Made by a program: the position numbers and the translations under genes. From Streptomyces apricus (GTDB lineage: Bacteria > Actinomycetota > Actinomycetes > Streptomycetales > Streptomycetaceae): DNA of 51,146 nucleotides. The DNA lies in the NCBI RefSeq assembly GCF_008369065.1, contig NZ_VDFC01000050.1, positions 52,329 through 103,474 on the forward strand, given 5' to 3'. The notes beneath the pieces are model-generated. The model saw only the letters and a list, made by a program, of their open reading frames with translations. It searched no databases and had not been told where the DNA came from. Below are positions 32,030 to 41,329 of this stretch, in pieces (the first letter of the stretch is position 1; each line of letters begins with the position of its first letter).

Positions 32030-32165
32030 ACCGGCGCTCAGGACCGGTGCTCAGAGCCGGCGCTCAGGAAGTGCCTGCCGCTCCCAGGTGTCCGCGGGTG
32101 GCCCCCCGCGGACACCGCACCTCTCACTCCCCGACTCCCCCATCGACCGAGAGGGTCCGCGCACC

Positions 32166-33068
32166 ATGCGACTTGCCCCGCTCGCCTGCGCGGTGGCGGG
32201 CGTCCTCGCCCTGAGCGCCTGCGGGACGTCCGCCACCGACGAAGACGCCACCCGTGCCGAACTCACCGGCCTCGAACTCGACCTCCTCACCCGTTCCGGT
32301 ACCTTCACCCGGACCAACGTCGATCTCGCGAACGCGGAGTCGAAGCTCATATCGGCCTGTATGAAAGCGAAGGGATTCCGTTATCGCGCCGAGGTGTCGG
32401 CTCCGACGACCGAATCCGATGAGGAACTCTCCCTGAACAGGGCGGAGCGACACGAACGCGGCTACGGTCTCGCCTCCCAGTACGATTCCGAAAAGGACGC
32501 TGTCGGCAAGGGCACCAACGACGCCTATGTGGCCGGGCTTTCGAAAAAGAATGCCGACGCATACGCCGAAGCCCTGCGAGGAGGCGCCACCGACTTCCGC
32601 GAGATGAGGCTCGGGGGCGGCCGGAACATCACTTTTTCGGCACGCGGCTGCGAGGCGCGGAGCCGTACGTCTCTCTACGGAAGCCTGGACGACTGGGTGT
32701 CCGTTTCCTACTTCCCGCAGAACCTCAACAGCGAGCTCGGTCCCCGCGTGGAGAAATCCCCGAAGTACCGCAGGGCCATGGCCGAATGGCGGACCTGCAT
32801 GCGCGGCAAGGGGTACACGTACGCGTCCCCCGACGCGGCCTATGACCAGCTCAAAGCCGCCTACCGCGCGCGGGGCGTCACCGCTGCCTCACGCGATCGG
32901 GAGATCGCCGTCGCGGTGGCGGACGGCGACTGCGCCGCCGAGGTCCACGTCCCCTCCACCGTCCTCGCGCTGCGACGCGCCTACGCCCAGTCGCTGCCCA
33001 CCGCCGACAAGCTCCAGCTACGACGGCTCACAGCCATCTGGAAGACGGCCGCCGACAAAGTCCGGTAG
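32166..33068 (+). CDS. Putative lipoprotein
   Basis: A 300-aa protein from the ATG at 32166. The lipobox LSAC follows a hydrophobic stretch (ACAVAGVLALSAC), predicting a membrane-linked lipoprotein. The mature part is charged and helical with paired cysteines in SACMKAKGFRYR, GCEARS, RTCMRGKGYTY and GDCAAEV. The two xCM(K/R)xKG(F/Y) segments look like an internal duplication, usual in this Streptomyces family. The function is unknown. Confidence 0.8.
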   Translation: MRLAPLACAVAGVLALSACGTSATDEDATRAELTGLELDLLTRSGTFTRTNVDLANAESKLISACMKAKGFRYRAEVSAPTTESDEELSLNRAERHERGYGLASQYDSEKDAVGKGTNDAYVAGLSKKNADAYAEALRGGATDFREMRLGGGRNITFSARGCEARSRTSLYGSLDDWVSVSYFPQNLNSELGPRVEKSPKYRRAMAEWRTCMRGKGYTYASPDAAYDQLKAAYRARGVTAASRDREIAVAVADGDCAAEVHVPSTVLALRRAYAQSLPTADKLQLRRLTAIWKTAADKVR

Positions 33069-33203
33069 TCCCGGTGAGACCGGCCCGGGCGGTGGGGCCG
33101 CAGAGGGCGGGAGTCCGGTGCGGTCCCGTTTCCGTGGGTGGTTCGGGTCGTGGTCTGCTGGGCGTATGGGGGCGGATCGCCGTGGCGGGCGGCACCCTGC
33201 GCG

Positions 33204-33582
33204 GGTGCCAGCAGCTTCCTCGTCAAGGACGGCCCGGCCGACTCCCTGGTCGCGGCCATCCGTACGGTGGCCGCCGGCGAGGCCGTGCTCGCGCCCCGCG
33301 TCACCAAGCGGTTGCTGGACCGGTTCGCCGGCCTGCCCGTCCTTGACGAGGCCGCTCCTTCCGTCCCGCCGCGTCTGGACGTACTGACCGGCCGCGAGCT
33401 GGACGTGCTGCGCACCCTCGCGCGGGTCGTCCAACGCGGAGATCGCCACCGAACTGGGGATCGGGGAGACGACGGTGAAGACGCACGTCGCCCACATCCT
33501 GGAGAAGTTCCGTCTGCGCGACCGGGTGCAGGCCGTGATCCTCGCCTTCGACTCGGGGCTGGTGTCTCCCCGTAGGGACTGA
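33204..33582 (+). pseudogene. Response-regulator (NarL type) remnant, truncated and frameshifted
   Basis: Frame 1 reads GASSFLVKDGPADSLVAAIR ... [14 protein letters not shown], the end of a receiver domain and the start of a LuxR helix-turn-helix. Near 33430 the coherent reading jumps frame to [20 protein letters not shown] ... [12 protein letters not shown] up to a TGA at 33580. The first 80 residues with the phospho-Asp are absent. Both defects indicate a dead gene. Confidence 0.85.
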
Positions 33583-33718
33583 CCGCCGGTCCGGGGCGCG
33601 GCCGACGGCGGTGCCTTGTCCCCGCACCCCGTCCCCCTGCACCCGAACCGCCACCCCAGGACGACGCGTCCCTGTATGCACGCACGCGGAAACCCGTCCA
33701 CACAGAAAGCAAGGTGTC

Positions 33719-34015
33719 ATGTACAGCCTCATAGGTGCACTCGTCGTTCTCGTAGGCCTGACGACCGTGGCGGCGACGGAGAGCCGGGCCCGTCGGCTGG
33801 ACCGGCGGATGACCCGCCTGGAGCACAAGATCGACCTTCTGCTGCGGCACGGGGGCATCGAGGACGACGACCCCGCCCTGGCGGAAGTGGCGGCTCTCGC
33901 GCGGGCCGGGCAGGACGTCGCGGCGGTCAAGAAGTACCGCGAGGCCACCGGCGCGGGTCTGCTGGAGGCGAAGCAGGCGGTGGACCGGGTGAAGGCGGAC
34001 GACGGCCGTTCGTGA
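33719..34015 (+). CDS. Small membrane protein with ribosomal L7/L12-like C-terminal domain
   Basis: A 98-aa protein from the ATG at 33719, with AAGCAAGG upstream. An N-terminal transmembrane helix (MYSLIGALVVLVGLTTVAAT) is followed by a basic coiled segment (RLDRRMTRLEHKIDLLL). The end, QDVAAVKKYREATGAGLLEAKQAVDRV, has the signature of the L7/L12 C-terminal domain, which in ribosomes recruits translation factors. The fusion to a membrane helix is known in Actinobacteria, but its role is unclear to me. Confidence 0.82.
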   Translation: MYSLIGALVVLVGLTTVAATESRARRLDRRMTRLEHKIDLLLRHGGIEDDDPALAEVAALARAGQDVAAVKKYREATGAGLLEAKQAVDRVKADDGRS

Positions 34016-34158
34016 TGATGTCACCGGTCCGTGACGGCACCGTCCTGGAACGGCGGCACAGGGATCCCTTCGGGCCGTGGCGCTCTCATAGTGATCGAGC
34101 GAGCGCCGAACGGGCGACCTCGCCGCGGTCCCAACAACGCCGTACCTAAGGGGATTTC

Positions 34159-34824
34159 ATGTCCGGCATCCGTCGCAAGGCCCTTCTCGTCTCCGCAGCC
34201 GTCGTGGGCGGTGTCCTGCTGATGAGCGCGTGCCAGGAGGCGGACGCGAAGACCGGCACCGGCACCGGCTCCTCGGGGCGCTCCTCCGCCCGCTCGGCGG
34301 ACGACGGCGCCACCTCGTCCGGCTCGTCGGCTGTGAGCAAGGACAAGGGCGGCGACCAGGACGCCGACCGGAGCGCCGACAAGGGCTCCGGCGTCGACAC
34401 CGGCAACGGGAAGCGGGAGCGGGTCGAGCAGGTCTGCGGCGCCAACGACATCTCGTGGAGCACCAGGTCCGAGAGCCAGGCCGGTGGTTACGTCCTGGTC
34501 ATGGCGAAGGCCAAGCCGGGGATCACCTGCTGGCTGCCCGCCGCGCTCCCGACCGTCGCCTTCGGGTCCGACGGTACCGAGGCGGGGCCCGCCGAGCAGT
34601 CCGTCGGCGAGCAGGTCAAGCTGAGCGGGAACACCGTCGCGTACGCCGGGGTGAACCCGAAGACCACCGATACGGACGGCGGCAAGGAGCTGGACAGCAT
34701 CATCGTGGCCGTCGGCGACGACGACCCCGACCCGGTCTCCCTGCCGGTCGACACCATCACGGTCGACAAGCCGATCGTCACCAACTGGCACACCTCCCCG
34801 ACGGAGGCGGTCCCCTTCAACTGA
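34159..34824 (+). CDS. DUF4232-like lipoprotein
   Basis: A 221-aa protein. A lipobox LMSAC follows the hydrophobic segment (LLVSAAVVGGVL). A Ser/Gly/Asp-rich linker covers about 30-95. The C-terminal domain (about 96-221; CGANDISWSTRSES ... KPGITCWLPAALPTVAFG) fits the DUF4232 family of extracytoplasmic domains. The ATG at 34159 has AAGGGGA upstream. The function is unknown. Confidence 0.82.
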   Translation: MSGIRRKALLVSAAVVGGVLLMSACQEADAKTGTGTGSSGRSSARSADDGATSSGSSAVSKDKGGDQDADRSADKGSGVDTGNGKRERVEQVCGANDISWSTRSESQAGGYVLVMAKAKPGITCWLPAALPTVAFGSDGTEAGPAEQSVGEQVKLSGNTVAYAGVNPKTTDTDGGKELDSIIVAVGDDDPDPVSLPVDTITVDKPIVTNWHTSPTEAVPFN

Positions 34825-34899
34825 ACGGATCCGCGGCACCCCGGGCCCTCCGGCTCCTCGGCGTCGGAATCCGTCGAGCGCATCGCCGCGTCTCCCGTT

Positions 34900-35670
34900 C
34901 TACGCCGCCACCACCGCCACCGTCGTTCGGCCGCCGTCCACGTCCACCACCGTTCCGTGGACGAATGCCGCCTCGTCGCTCGCCAGCCAGACCGCCGCGT
35001 GGGCGATGGCGTCCGGGGTGCCCACCGTGCCCGCCGGGGTGCCCTTCATCATGAGTTCGCTCGCGTTGGGTGCGTCGCCCGCCGGGGACGGGGGCTGGAT
35101 CACGCCCGGTGAGATCGCGTTCACGCGGACGCCCCGCGGGCCGAACTCCGCGGACCAGGCCCGCGTCAGGGTCTCCATCGCCCCCTTGGTCGAGCTGTAG
35201 AGGGCGCCGAGGGGGACCGCCAGGCGCGCGATCCACGAGCCGAGGTTGATGATCGTCCCGCCCCCGGCCTCCGCCATGACCGGGGCGACCGCCGCGGTGA
35301 GGAAGAACGGCGCCTTGACGTTCACCCCGTACACCACGTCGAACGTCTTCTCGTCGGTGTCGGCGGTGCCGGGGGCCGGGTAGACGCCGGCGTTGTTCAC
35401 CAGGATGTCGATCCTGCCGCCCAGCACCTCGCGGGCCCGGTCGGCCAGGTTCCGGGACGCCTCCGCGCCGCCGTCCAGGTCCGCCTCCACGAAGTCGGCC
35501 CATCCGCCCGCGGCACGGATGCCCCCGGCCACCCGCTCCCCCCGCTCCCGGTTGCGGCCGGAGACGACGACGTGCGCCCCCTCGGCGGCGAACGCCTCAG
35601 CGATCGCCCGCCCGATGTTGCTGGTCGAGCCGGTGATCAGCGCCGTCCTGCCGCCCAGTCGCTCACTCAT
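34900..35670 (-). CDS. SDR-family oxidoreductase
   Basis: A 256-aa short-chain dehydrogenase/reductase. The NAD(P)-binding motif TGSTSNIG is at about 14-21, NNAG at about 90, the catalytic Ser in INLGSWIARLAV and the Tyr/Lys pair in YSSTKGAMETL (YxxxK). The end carries the classical FVHGTVVDVDGG. The ATG at 35670 is followed directly by MSERLGGRTALITG. It is divergent from a TetR regulator 156 bp away, which probably controls it. The substrate is unknown. Confidence 0.95.
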   Translation of the reverse strand: MSERLGGRTALITGSTSNIGRAIAEAFAAEGAHVVVSGRNRERGERVAGGIRAAGGWADFVEADLDGGAEASRNLADRAREVLGGRIDILVNNAGVYPAPGTADTDEKTFDVVYGVNVKAPFFLTAAVAPVMAEAGGGTIINLGSWIARLAVPLGALYSSTKGAMETLTRAWSAEFGPRGVRVNAISPGVIQPPSPAGDAPNASELMMKGTPAGTVGTPDAIAHAAVWLASDEAAFVHGTVVDVDGGRTTVAVVAA

Positions 35671-35826
35671 GGCATGCCCTTCCGTGGTGCTTCGCGTTGC
35701 TCCGTGTCCCGCGCCTCCCGCGGTGTGCGGACCACTGTGCGTCGCGGAAAATGGACCGGCAAGTCCAGAAAGGGGGATGCGAGAGGTACGGTGGATGCCG
35801 GGAGAAGGATCGGGAGGCGGAGGGCC

Positions 35827-36474
35827 ATGGCCGACGCACTGACCGCGAAGGGCCGTGCCACGCGCGCCCGTCTCGTCGCGGGGGCCGCCGACGTGCTGCG
35901 CGAGCAGGGTGTCGCCTTCACCACGCTCGACGACATCCGCGCCCGCACCGGTACGAGCAAGAGCCAGCTCTTCCACTACTTCCCCGACGGCAAGGACGAA
36001 CTGCTGCTGGCCGTGGCCCAGTTCGAGGCAGACCGGGTGCTGGAGGACCAGCAGCCGCACCTGGGGCAACTGGACTCGTGGGAGTCCTGGCAGCAGTGGC
36101 GGGACGTCGTGGTGGAGCGGTACGAGCAGCAGGGCGACCAGTGCCCGCTGGGCGCCCTGTTCCTCCAGGTCGGGCGGTCCCGGCCGGGGGCGCGGGCGAT
36201 CGTGACGGAGCTGATGCGGCAGTGGCAGCAGCAGCTCGCCGACGGCATCCGCGCCCTCCAGGCGAACGGTCTCGTCTCATCCGCCCTCGCGGTCGACCGG
36301 ACCGCCGCCGCGTTGCTGGCCGGCATCCAGGGCGGTGTGACCGTGATGATGTCCACCGGCGACTCGACCCACCTCAAGGCCGCCCTCGACACCGGCATCG
36401 AGCACCTTCGCTCCACCGTCGCCCCGGACGCCGCCCCGCCGATCAGTGGGACGGCGGCTGCGGCGCCCCACTGA
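35827..36474 (+). CDS. TetR-family regulator (YcdC/TetR_C-type)
   Basis: A 215-aa protein from the ATG at 35827 (GGGAGGCGGAGGGCC upstream). Helix-turn-helix: VLREQGVAFTTLDDIRARTG and TSKSQLFHYFPDGKDELL. The C-terminal domain has the QCPLGALFLQVG segment seen in repressors of SDR and quinone-reductase genes. Divergent from the SDR gene and a likely repressor of it. Confidence 0.93.
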   Translation: MADALTAKGRATRARLVAGAADVLREQGVAFTTLDDIRARTGTSKSQLFHYFPDGKDELLLAVAQFEADRVLEDQQPHLGQLDSWESWQQWRDVVVERYEQQGDQCPLGALFLQVGRSRPGARAIVTELMRQWQQQLADGIRALQANGLVSSALAVDRTAAALLAGIQGGVTVMMSTGDSTHLKAALDTGIEHLRSTVAPDAAPPISGTAAAAPH

Positions 36475-36496
36475 TCCTGGTGCCGCCCGCCCCGGG

Positions 36497-36880
36497 TCAG
36501 GTACCGGTACCTGGGCCCGCGTCGGGCCCGTGCAGCAGCCGCGCCGCCAGCAAGGCGCCGCCGACCGCCGCCCCCGCCGTCGCCCCTGCCGCCAGGAAAC
36601 CGCCCGAGGAGCGCCACGACAGCACCGACCAGCGCGACTGCGCCGAGAACAGCGACCCCGTACTCAGCCACGACCCGGTGGAGATCAGCGACAGCGAGGA
36701 GCCGATCGAGCCCACCGACAGGGCGCTTCCGATCGAGGCGACCGACAGGGCCGACCCGACGGACCCCACGGACAGGACCGATCCCACCGAGCCGATCGAC
36801 AGCACGGAGTCCTGCGACCACAACGACAGCACCGAACCGGAGGAACCACGGCGGACCGACCGTACGGAAAGCTTTGTCAT
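36497..36880 (-). CDS. Serine-every-third-residue repeat protein with C-terminal TM helix
   Basis: A 127-aa protein from the ATG at 36880 (GGCAGGA upstream). From about residue 10 to 85 a serine falls at every third position, with longer nine-residue units such as SVLSVGSVG, SALSVASIG and SALSVGSIG. A short helix FLAAGATAGAAVGGALLAARLL lies near the end. The pattern suits a parallel beta-helix like those of some ice-binding proteins, but that is a structural guess. Similar repeat proteins occur in other Streptomyces by my recall. Function unknown. Confidence 0.7.
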   Translation of the reverse strand: MTKLSVRSVRRGSSGSVLSLWSQDSVLSIGSVGSVLSVGSVGSALSVASIGSALSVGSIGSSLSLISTGSWLSTGSLFSAQSRWSVLSWRSSGGFLAAGATAGAAVGGALLAARLLHGPDAGPGTGT

Positions 36881-37003
36881 GGGGCCATCCTGCCCGTCGG
36901 TCCGCCCTCGACCCAGACCCGGATTCAGACCCAAAGTCGGGATCGGACCCCGAGTCGGAATCCGAGTCCGGGTCGGAGGCCGTTCGCCGCGCCCGTGCCC
37001 GCG

Positions 37004-38209
37004 CTAACCCCGCCGCAGCGGGCGCAAGCCCGTGCGGAGCTCCTCCACGAACAGCTCCGGCTGCTCCCACGCCGCGAAGTGGCCGCCCTTGGAGAGCCTG
37101 TTGTAGTGGATCAGGTGCGGGTACGCCTCCCTGGCCCAGCTCCGCGGCGCCTGGTAGAGCTCCTCGGGGAAGACGCTCACCGCGACCGGCAGGCCGACGC
37201 CCCGCGCGCCGAAGAACGTCTCCTTGTTCTCCGCGTACAGACGCGCCGCCGAGACCGCCGTGTTCGTCAGCCAGAACAGCGTGATGTTGTCCAGCACGTC
37301 GTCCCGCGTCAGGCCCTCCTTCTGCCCGGCGAACACCCGCGTGATCATGTCCAGGCTGTCCCTGTCGTGGTCGATCATGAAGGCCGCCAGACCGACCGGG
37401 GAGTCCGCCAGCGCCATCAGCGACTGGGGGCGCGAGCCCATGATGTACGCGTAGTAGACGTGCTGGTAGACGAAGGTCAGCTGCTCGACCGCGGCCCGCT
37501 CCTCGTCGTCCATGAGGGACACGTCCGACGGCAGCGGGTTGCCGGCCACGATCGCCTGCTCGATGGCCGGCGGGACCACCTTGGGCATGTTGGTGTGGAT
37601 GCCGACCAGGCCCGCGGGCCGCTGCACGGCCATGGCGTCCGTGACGATCGCGCCCCAGTCGCCGCCCTGCGCCGCGTACTTCGTGTAGCCGAGGCGCGTC
37701 ATCAGCTCGCCCCAGGCACGCGCGATGCGCTTGGGGCCCCAGCCGGTCGCGGCCGGCCGGCCCGAGAAGCCGTACCCGGGCATCGACGGGACCACCAGGT
37801 CGAAGGCGTCCGACGGCTGCCCGCCGTGCGCCGTGGGATCGGTCAGCGGCTCGATGATCTTCAGCTGCTCGACGACCGAACCGGGCCACCCGTGCGTCAC
37901 GATCAGCGGCAGGGCGTCCGCGTGCCCGGAGCGGACGTGGATGAAGTGGATGTCCAGTCCGTCGATCTCGGTGACGAAGTGCGGCAGCGCCTTCAGCTCC
38001 GCCTCGACCTTGCGCCAGTCGTACTCCGACGCCCAGTAGCGGGCGAGTTCCCGGACCGTCGCGAGCTGCGTGCCCTGCGAGCGGTCTCGCACGGTCTCCC
38101 GGTCGGGCCAGCGCGTGGCGAGGATGCGCGCACGCAGGTCGTCGAGCTCCGCGTCGGTGAACTCGAACGTGAACGGCCGGATCTCCGGTGTTGCGTCGGT
38201 GCCGGGCAT
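37004..38209 (-). CDS. Epoxide hydrolase (EHN-type alpha/beta hydrolase)
   Basis: A 401-aa protein from the ATG at 38209 (GAGGAGACC upstream). The N-terminal EHN domain begins IRPFTFEFTDAELDDLRARI. The alpha/beta hydrolase core shows the oxyanion HGWPGS, the nucleophile elbow QGGDWGAIV (Asp nucleophile) and a closing GGHFAAWEQPELF with the catalytic His. It opens epoxides to diols. No signal peptide. The substrate is unknown. Confidence 0.95.
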   Translation of the reverse strand: MPGTDATPEIRPFTFEFTDAELDDLRARILATRWPDRETVRDRSQGTQLATVRELARYWASEYDWRKVEAELKALPHFVTEIDGLDIHFIHVRSGHADALPLIVTHGWPGSVVEQLKIIEPLTDPTAHGGQPSDAFDLVVPSMPGYGFSGRPAATGWGPKRIARAWGELMTRLGYTKYAAQGGDWGAIVTDAMAVQRPAGLVGIHTNMPKVVPPAIEQAIVAGNPLPSDVSLMDDEERAAVEQLTFVYQHVYYAYIMGSRPQSLMALADSPVGLAAFMIDHDRDSLDMITRVFAGQKEGLTRDDVLDNITLFWLTNTAVSAARLYAENKETFFGARGVGLPVAVSVFPEELYQAPRSWAREAYPHLIHYNRLSKGGHFAAWEQPELFVEELRTGLRPLRRG

Positions 38210-38473
38210 ACAGGTCTCCTCGCCGGCGGACGGGCGGCGAGACCGGGTGGACCGTGGCTGCCACCGCGTCGGATGTGTCGGGCGTACTGGATGTGCCGGA
38301 TACGCGTGAGGTGCGTACGCGGTGCGTATCGGCGCAGTTCCGTGGCGGGCCGCGCCCCGGGTCCCCTCGCTCGGATGCGGACCCCGGAGCGCGCGGCCCC
38401 GGGTCCGTAGTGTTCGGTATAGCACTCGGGCGGGGGCCCGGTAAGCGCCTCCCCGCCCCTCCTCCGCCGCGGT

Positions 38474-39519
38474 TCAGCCGTGCAGCGCGCGGTACGCCTC
38501 CACCGCTCCCGGATGCAGCGCGACGCCGCCCGTGCCGATCAGGCTGCCGACGTCGAGGAACTGGGCGCCGACCGCGTTGTCGGGGACGAGGGCGGTCGCA
38601 CACCGGGCCAGCAGACGGGTCAGCGCCCCGGCGACGGCGTGCGGCAGATCGGGGCGGCACACCAGCAGGTTGGACACGCCGATGGTGGCAACCCCGCCCG
38701 CCGACCGGTACGCGCCCTGCGGCAGCGGCACCTCCTCCAGACCGGAACCGGCCCGGCCCGCACGCCCGCCGAGCTTCGGCAGCAGCCGGGCCAGCGGCAG
38801 GAACCGCAGCCCCGGGCCGTCGTCGAGCGCGGTCAGGACCGGCAGCGGTACGCCGCCCGCGACGATCAGCGCCTCCACGGAACCCTCCCGCATCGCGTCG
38901 GCCGCGTCGGCCAGCGGGAGGTGGAGCACGGGGACGTCGGTGCCGGGGGCGAGGCCCGCCGCGTGCAGGATCCGCTCGCCCAGCACGGCCGCGCCCGAAC
39001 CGGTCGCCCCGAGCGAGACGGTGTGCCCGGCCAGGTCGGACACCTCGCGCACGGGGGAGTCCGCGCGGACGACGAACTGCAGGTAGGTCTCGTACACCCG
39101 GCCGATCGCGCGCAGCGGCACCGGGCGCGGGAAGAGGTCGGTGCCCTGGGCGGCCAGCGCGGTGTCCGTGAGCACGAGGGCGAGGTCGGCGCGGCGGTCG
39201 CGGAGCAGTTCGATGTTGGTGAGGCTGCCCGCGGTGGTGCGCACGCGGCAGCGCAGACGGGGGTACGCCGACTCGACCTCCGCGGTGAGGAGGCGGCCGA
39301 ACGCCTCGTAGAAGGCGGTCGGTTCGCCGGTCGCGACGCGCAGGACACCGCTCGGGCCGGGCCGCTGCCGCGAGGTGTCGGCCGTGAGCGCGCCACCGAG
39401 GACGGCGGCGGCCGCCGTGCCGAGACCGGCGTGCAGGAGGGCACGGCGGCCGACCGACCGCGGGTGCGGCTGCGGGGGCGCCTCCCGCTCGTCCCGCTCG
39501 TCCCGCCCATCCCGCTCAT
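38474..39519 (-). pseudogene. TAXI-family TRAP-transporter solute-binding protein, frameshifted near the start
   Basis: From 38474 to about 39450 one frame codes for a TAXI-type binding protein: VLRVATGEPTAFYEAFGRLL, TTAGSLTNIELLRDRRADLA, GRVYETYLQFVVRADSPV and TVSLGATGSGAAVLGERIL. Its N-terminus in that frame has a twin-arginine-like signal (SVGRRALLHAGLGTAAAAVL), yet the frame has no ATG, GTG or TTG before a stop at about 39690. The only proper start, ATG at 39519 with GAGGAG before it, is in another frame. A one-base indel between 39450 and 39519 (C-runs near 39470-39482) would join them. It could be a sequencing error. No TRAP permease gene is adjacent. Confidence 0.75.
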
Positions 39520-39939
39520 CACAACTCCTCGTGTTGTCGTGCCGTCGTTTCGTCGGGGCGTCCGTGGTGGTTCGCCGCCGGGACGGTTCGCGTTCGTGGT
39601 TCGGACGGGGCGCTCGGCCCCGGCCGGTGGCGCCGGCCGAACGCTGCGGAACGTATCCCGGGTGTGATCGGACGCGTCATCCGGAAGTTCGCGGAATGAC
39701 GCTCCGCGGGCCGGTGGGGTATGGCGGGAGCACGCGGTCGCGGACGGCTCCGGGTGGCCGGCGTTTCGTCGCGGACACCCTGTCAAATTCCGGATAGGCC
39801 TCGGTCGGTAGGCGCCTTAGCGTGCTCCCGCCACCTGCGGTCCGTACTCGTCGTATCCGTATCCGCACCCGGGCCGGCACCGGTTGTGCCCGGCACCGGT
39901 TACGCGCAGCCGCGGTGGCCCGACGAAAGGGAAACCACT
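39520..39939. other. Intergenic region between TAXI and serine-hydrolase genes
   Basis: About 420 bp without a supportable gene. It must hold divergent promoters. A short inverted repeat CGTCAT...ATGACG lies at about 39675-39701. AAAGGGA before the GTG at 39940 is the ribosome site of the hydrolase gene. Nothing else stands out. Confidence 0.5.
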
Positions 39940-41184
39940 GTGAAAAGTCCGACCACCCGCCACGACGGAGCCTGCACCGACCGGCCGCCGGACCGACGCG
40001 GGGCACGGCTGCGGCGGCTCGGCGCCGTCGTCGCCTCCCTCGCCCTGGCCGCGACGGTGCTGGGCCTGGGCGGGGCGCCACGGGCCGCCGCCGCACCGGA
40101 CCGTGACACGCAGGTCGAGGTACCCGCGGGCGTGACCGCCGGCGTCGCGGTCTTCGACCGTACGACCGGTACGTTCACCGAACGGCACAACGAGACCATG
40201 CGGTTCCGATCCGCCTCGGTGGTGAAACTGCTCATCGCCCTCGACTACCTGCGCACTCACGATCCCCGCACCCTGTCCGCCGCCGATCGCACACGGCTCG
40301 ACTCGATGCTGCGCAGCAGCGACGACGCCGCGGCCAGCCACTACTGGACCCTCGGCGGGCGGACGGCGATCATCGACCGGACGGTGGCGCAGCTCGGCCT
40401 GACCGACACCGGCAACCCCCCGGCGGGGTACGAGGACACCTGGGGGTACGTCGCCGTGTCGGCCGCCGACACGGTGAAGATCTACCGGCACATCCTGGAC
40501 ACCGCCTCCGCGCCGGTGCGCGACTACATCATGGGCAACCTGCGGCAGTCGACACGTTGCGGCACCGACGGGTTCGACCAGCACTTCGGCATCGCGGGCT
40601 CCTTCGAGCGGCCGTGGGCGGTCAAGCAGGGCTGGTCCGGTTTCGGCGACTCCGGCGGCTGCACCCCCAAGCCCTCGACCACCGCCGCGGCGACGGCATC
40701 ACCGTCGTCCAAGCAGCCGTCCAAGCAGTCGCCCGCGCCGCGGTCCGCCGCCGCGGTCGATCTGACCAAGGAGGCCCTGCACACCACCGGCACGGTCGGA
40801 GCCGGTGACCGCACCATCGTGGCCGTGTTCACCCTGCACCCCGACGGCACCCCGTACGGCACGGCCTACACGGCGGTCAACCGGCTCACCCGCACCCTCG
40901 ACGTGCCGGGCGCCGACCGCCCGGCCGGAACCTGGTTCGGCACCTGGAGTTCGGGCGTGAACGTACGCCCGCGACCGACCACCGTCGACTCCGCCCCGCT
41001 GACGACGCTGCCGGCCGGTGCGGAAGTCCTGGTGAGCTGCCAGAAACTGGGCCAGGAGGTCACCGTTCCGCCCTACACGAACGCGTGGTGGGCCTACCTC
41101 CCCCAGTACGGCGGTTACGTGACCAACATCTACCTCAGCTCGCCGGGCAACCAGCTCCCCGGCGTGCCCGTCTGCTCCTCGTAG
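39940..41184 (+). CDS. Secreted class-A beta-lactamase-like serine hydrolase with SH3-like C-terminus
   Basis: A 414-aa protein from the GTG at 39940. A signal peptide (LRRLGAVVASLALAATVLGL) ends near residue 52. The catalytic SxxK is SVVK (93-96), with SDD at about 127-129 as the second-motif equivalent. The KTG-like triad is weak (AVKQGW). A Ser/Lys/Pro linker follows, and the last 80 residues are an SH3-like module (GVNVRPRPTTVD ... VLVSCQKLGQEVT ... YVTNIYLSS). The fold fits a penicillin-binding or beta-lactamase-like enzyme acting on peptidoglycan. Whether it hydrolyses beta-lactams cannot be judged. Confidence 0.85.
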   Translation: MKSPTTRHDGACTDRPPDRRGARLRRLGAVVASLALAATVLGLGGAPRAAAAPDRDTQVEVPAGVTAGVAVFDRTTGTFTERHNETMRFRSASVVKLLIALDYLRTHDPRTLSAADRTRLDSMLRSSDDAAASHYWTLGGRTAIIDRTVAQLGLTDTGNPPAGYEDTWGYVAVSAADTVKIYRHILDTASAPVRDYIMGNLRQSTRCGTDGFDQHFGIAGSFERPWAVKQGWSGFGDSGGCTPKPSTTAAATASPSSKQPSKQSPAPRSAAAVDLTKEALHTTGTVGAGDRTIVAVFTLHPDGTPYGTAYTAVNRLTRTLDVPGADRPAGTWFGTWSSGVNVRPRPTTVDSAPLTTLPAGAEVLVSCQKLGQEVTVPPYTNAWWAYLPQYGGYVTNIYLSSPGNQLPGVPVCSS

Positions 41185-41329
41185 CGCCCCTGTAGGAACC
41201 CTGTAGGGACCCTCCGGCCACCGGCGAAATCCAGCCGTCGGGCGCCGAGCGGCCCGCGCGGAGCGCACCCCCGTGGCTATGATGCCCGGCGGCTTGACCA
41301 GCCGATCACGGGGGAAGGAAAAACCGCAG

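Noticed and set aside
36446..38410. 654-codon plus-strand open frame
   Set aside because: It is opposite the epoxide hydrolase and the serine-repeat protein and shows only Arg-rich shadow sequence.
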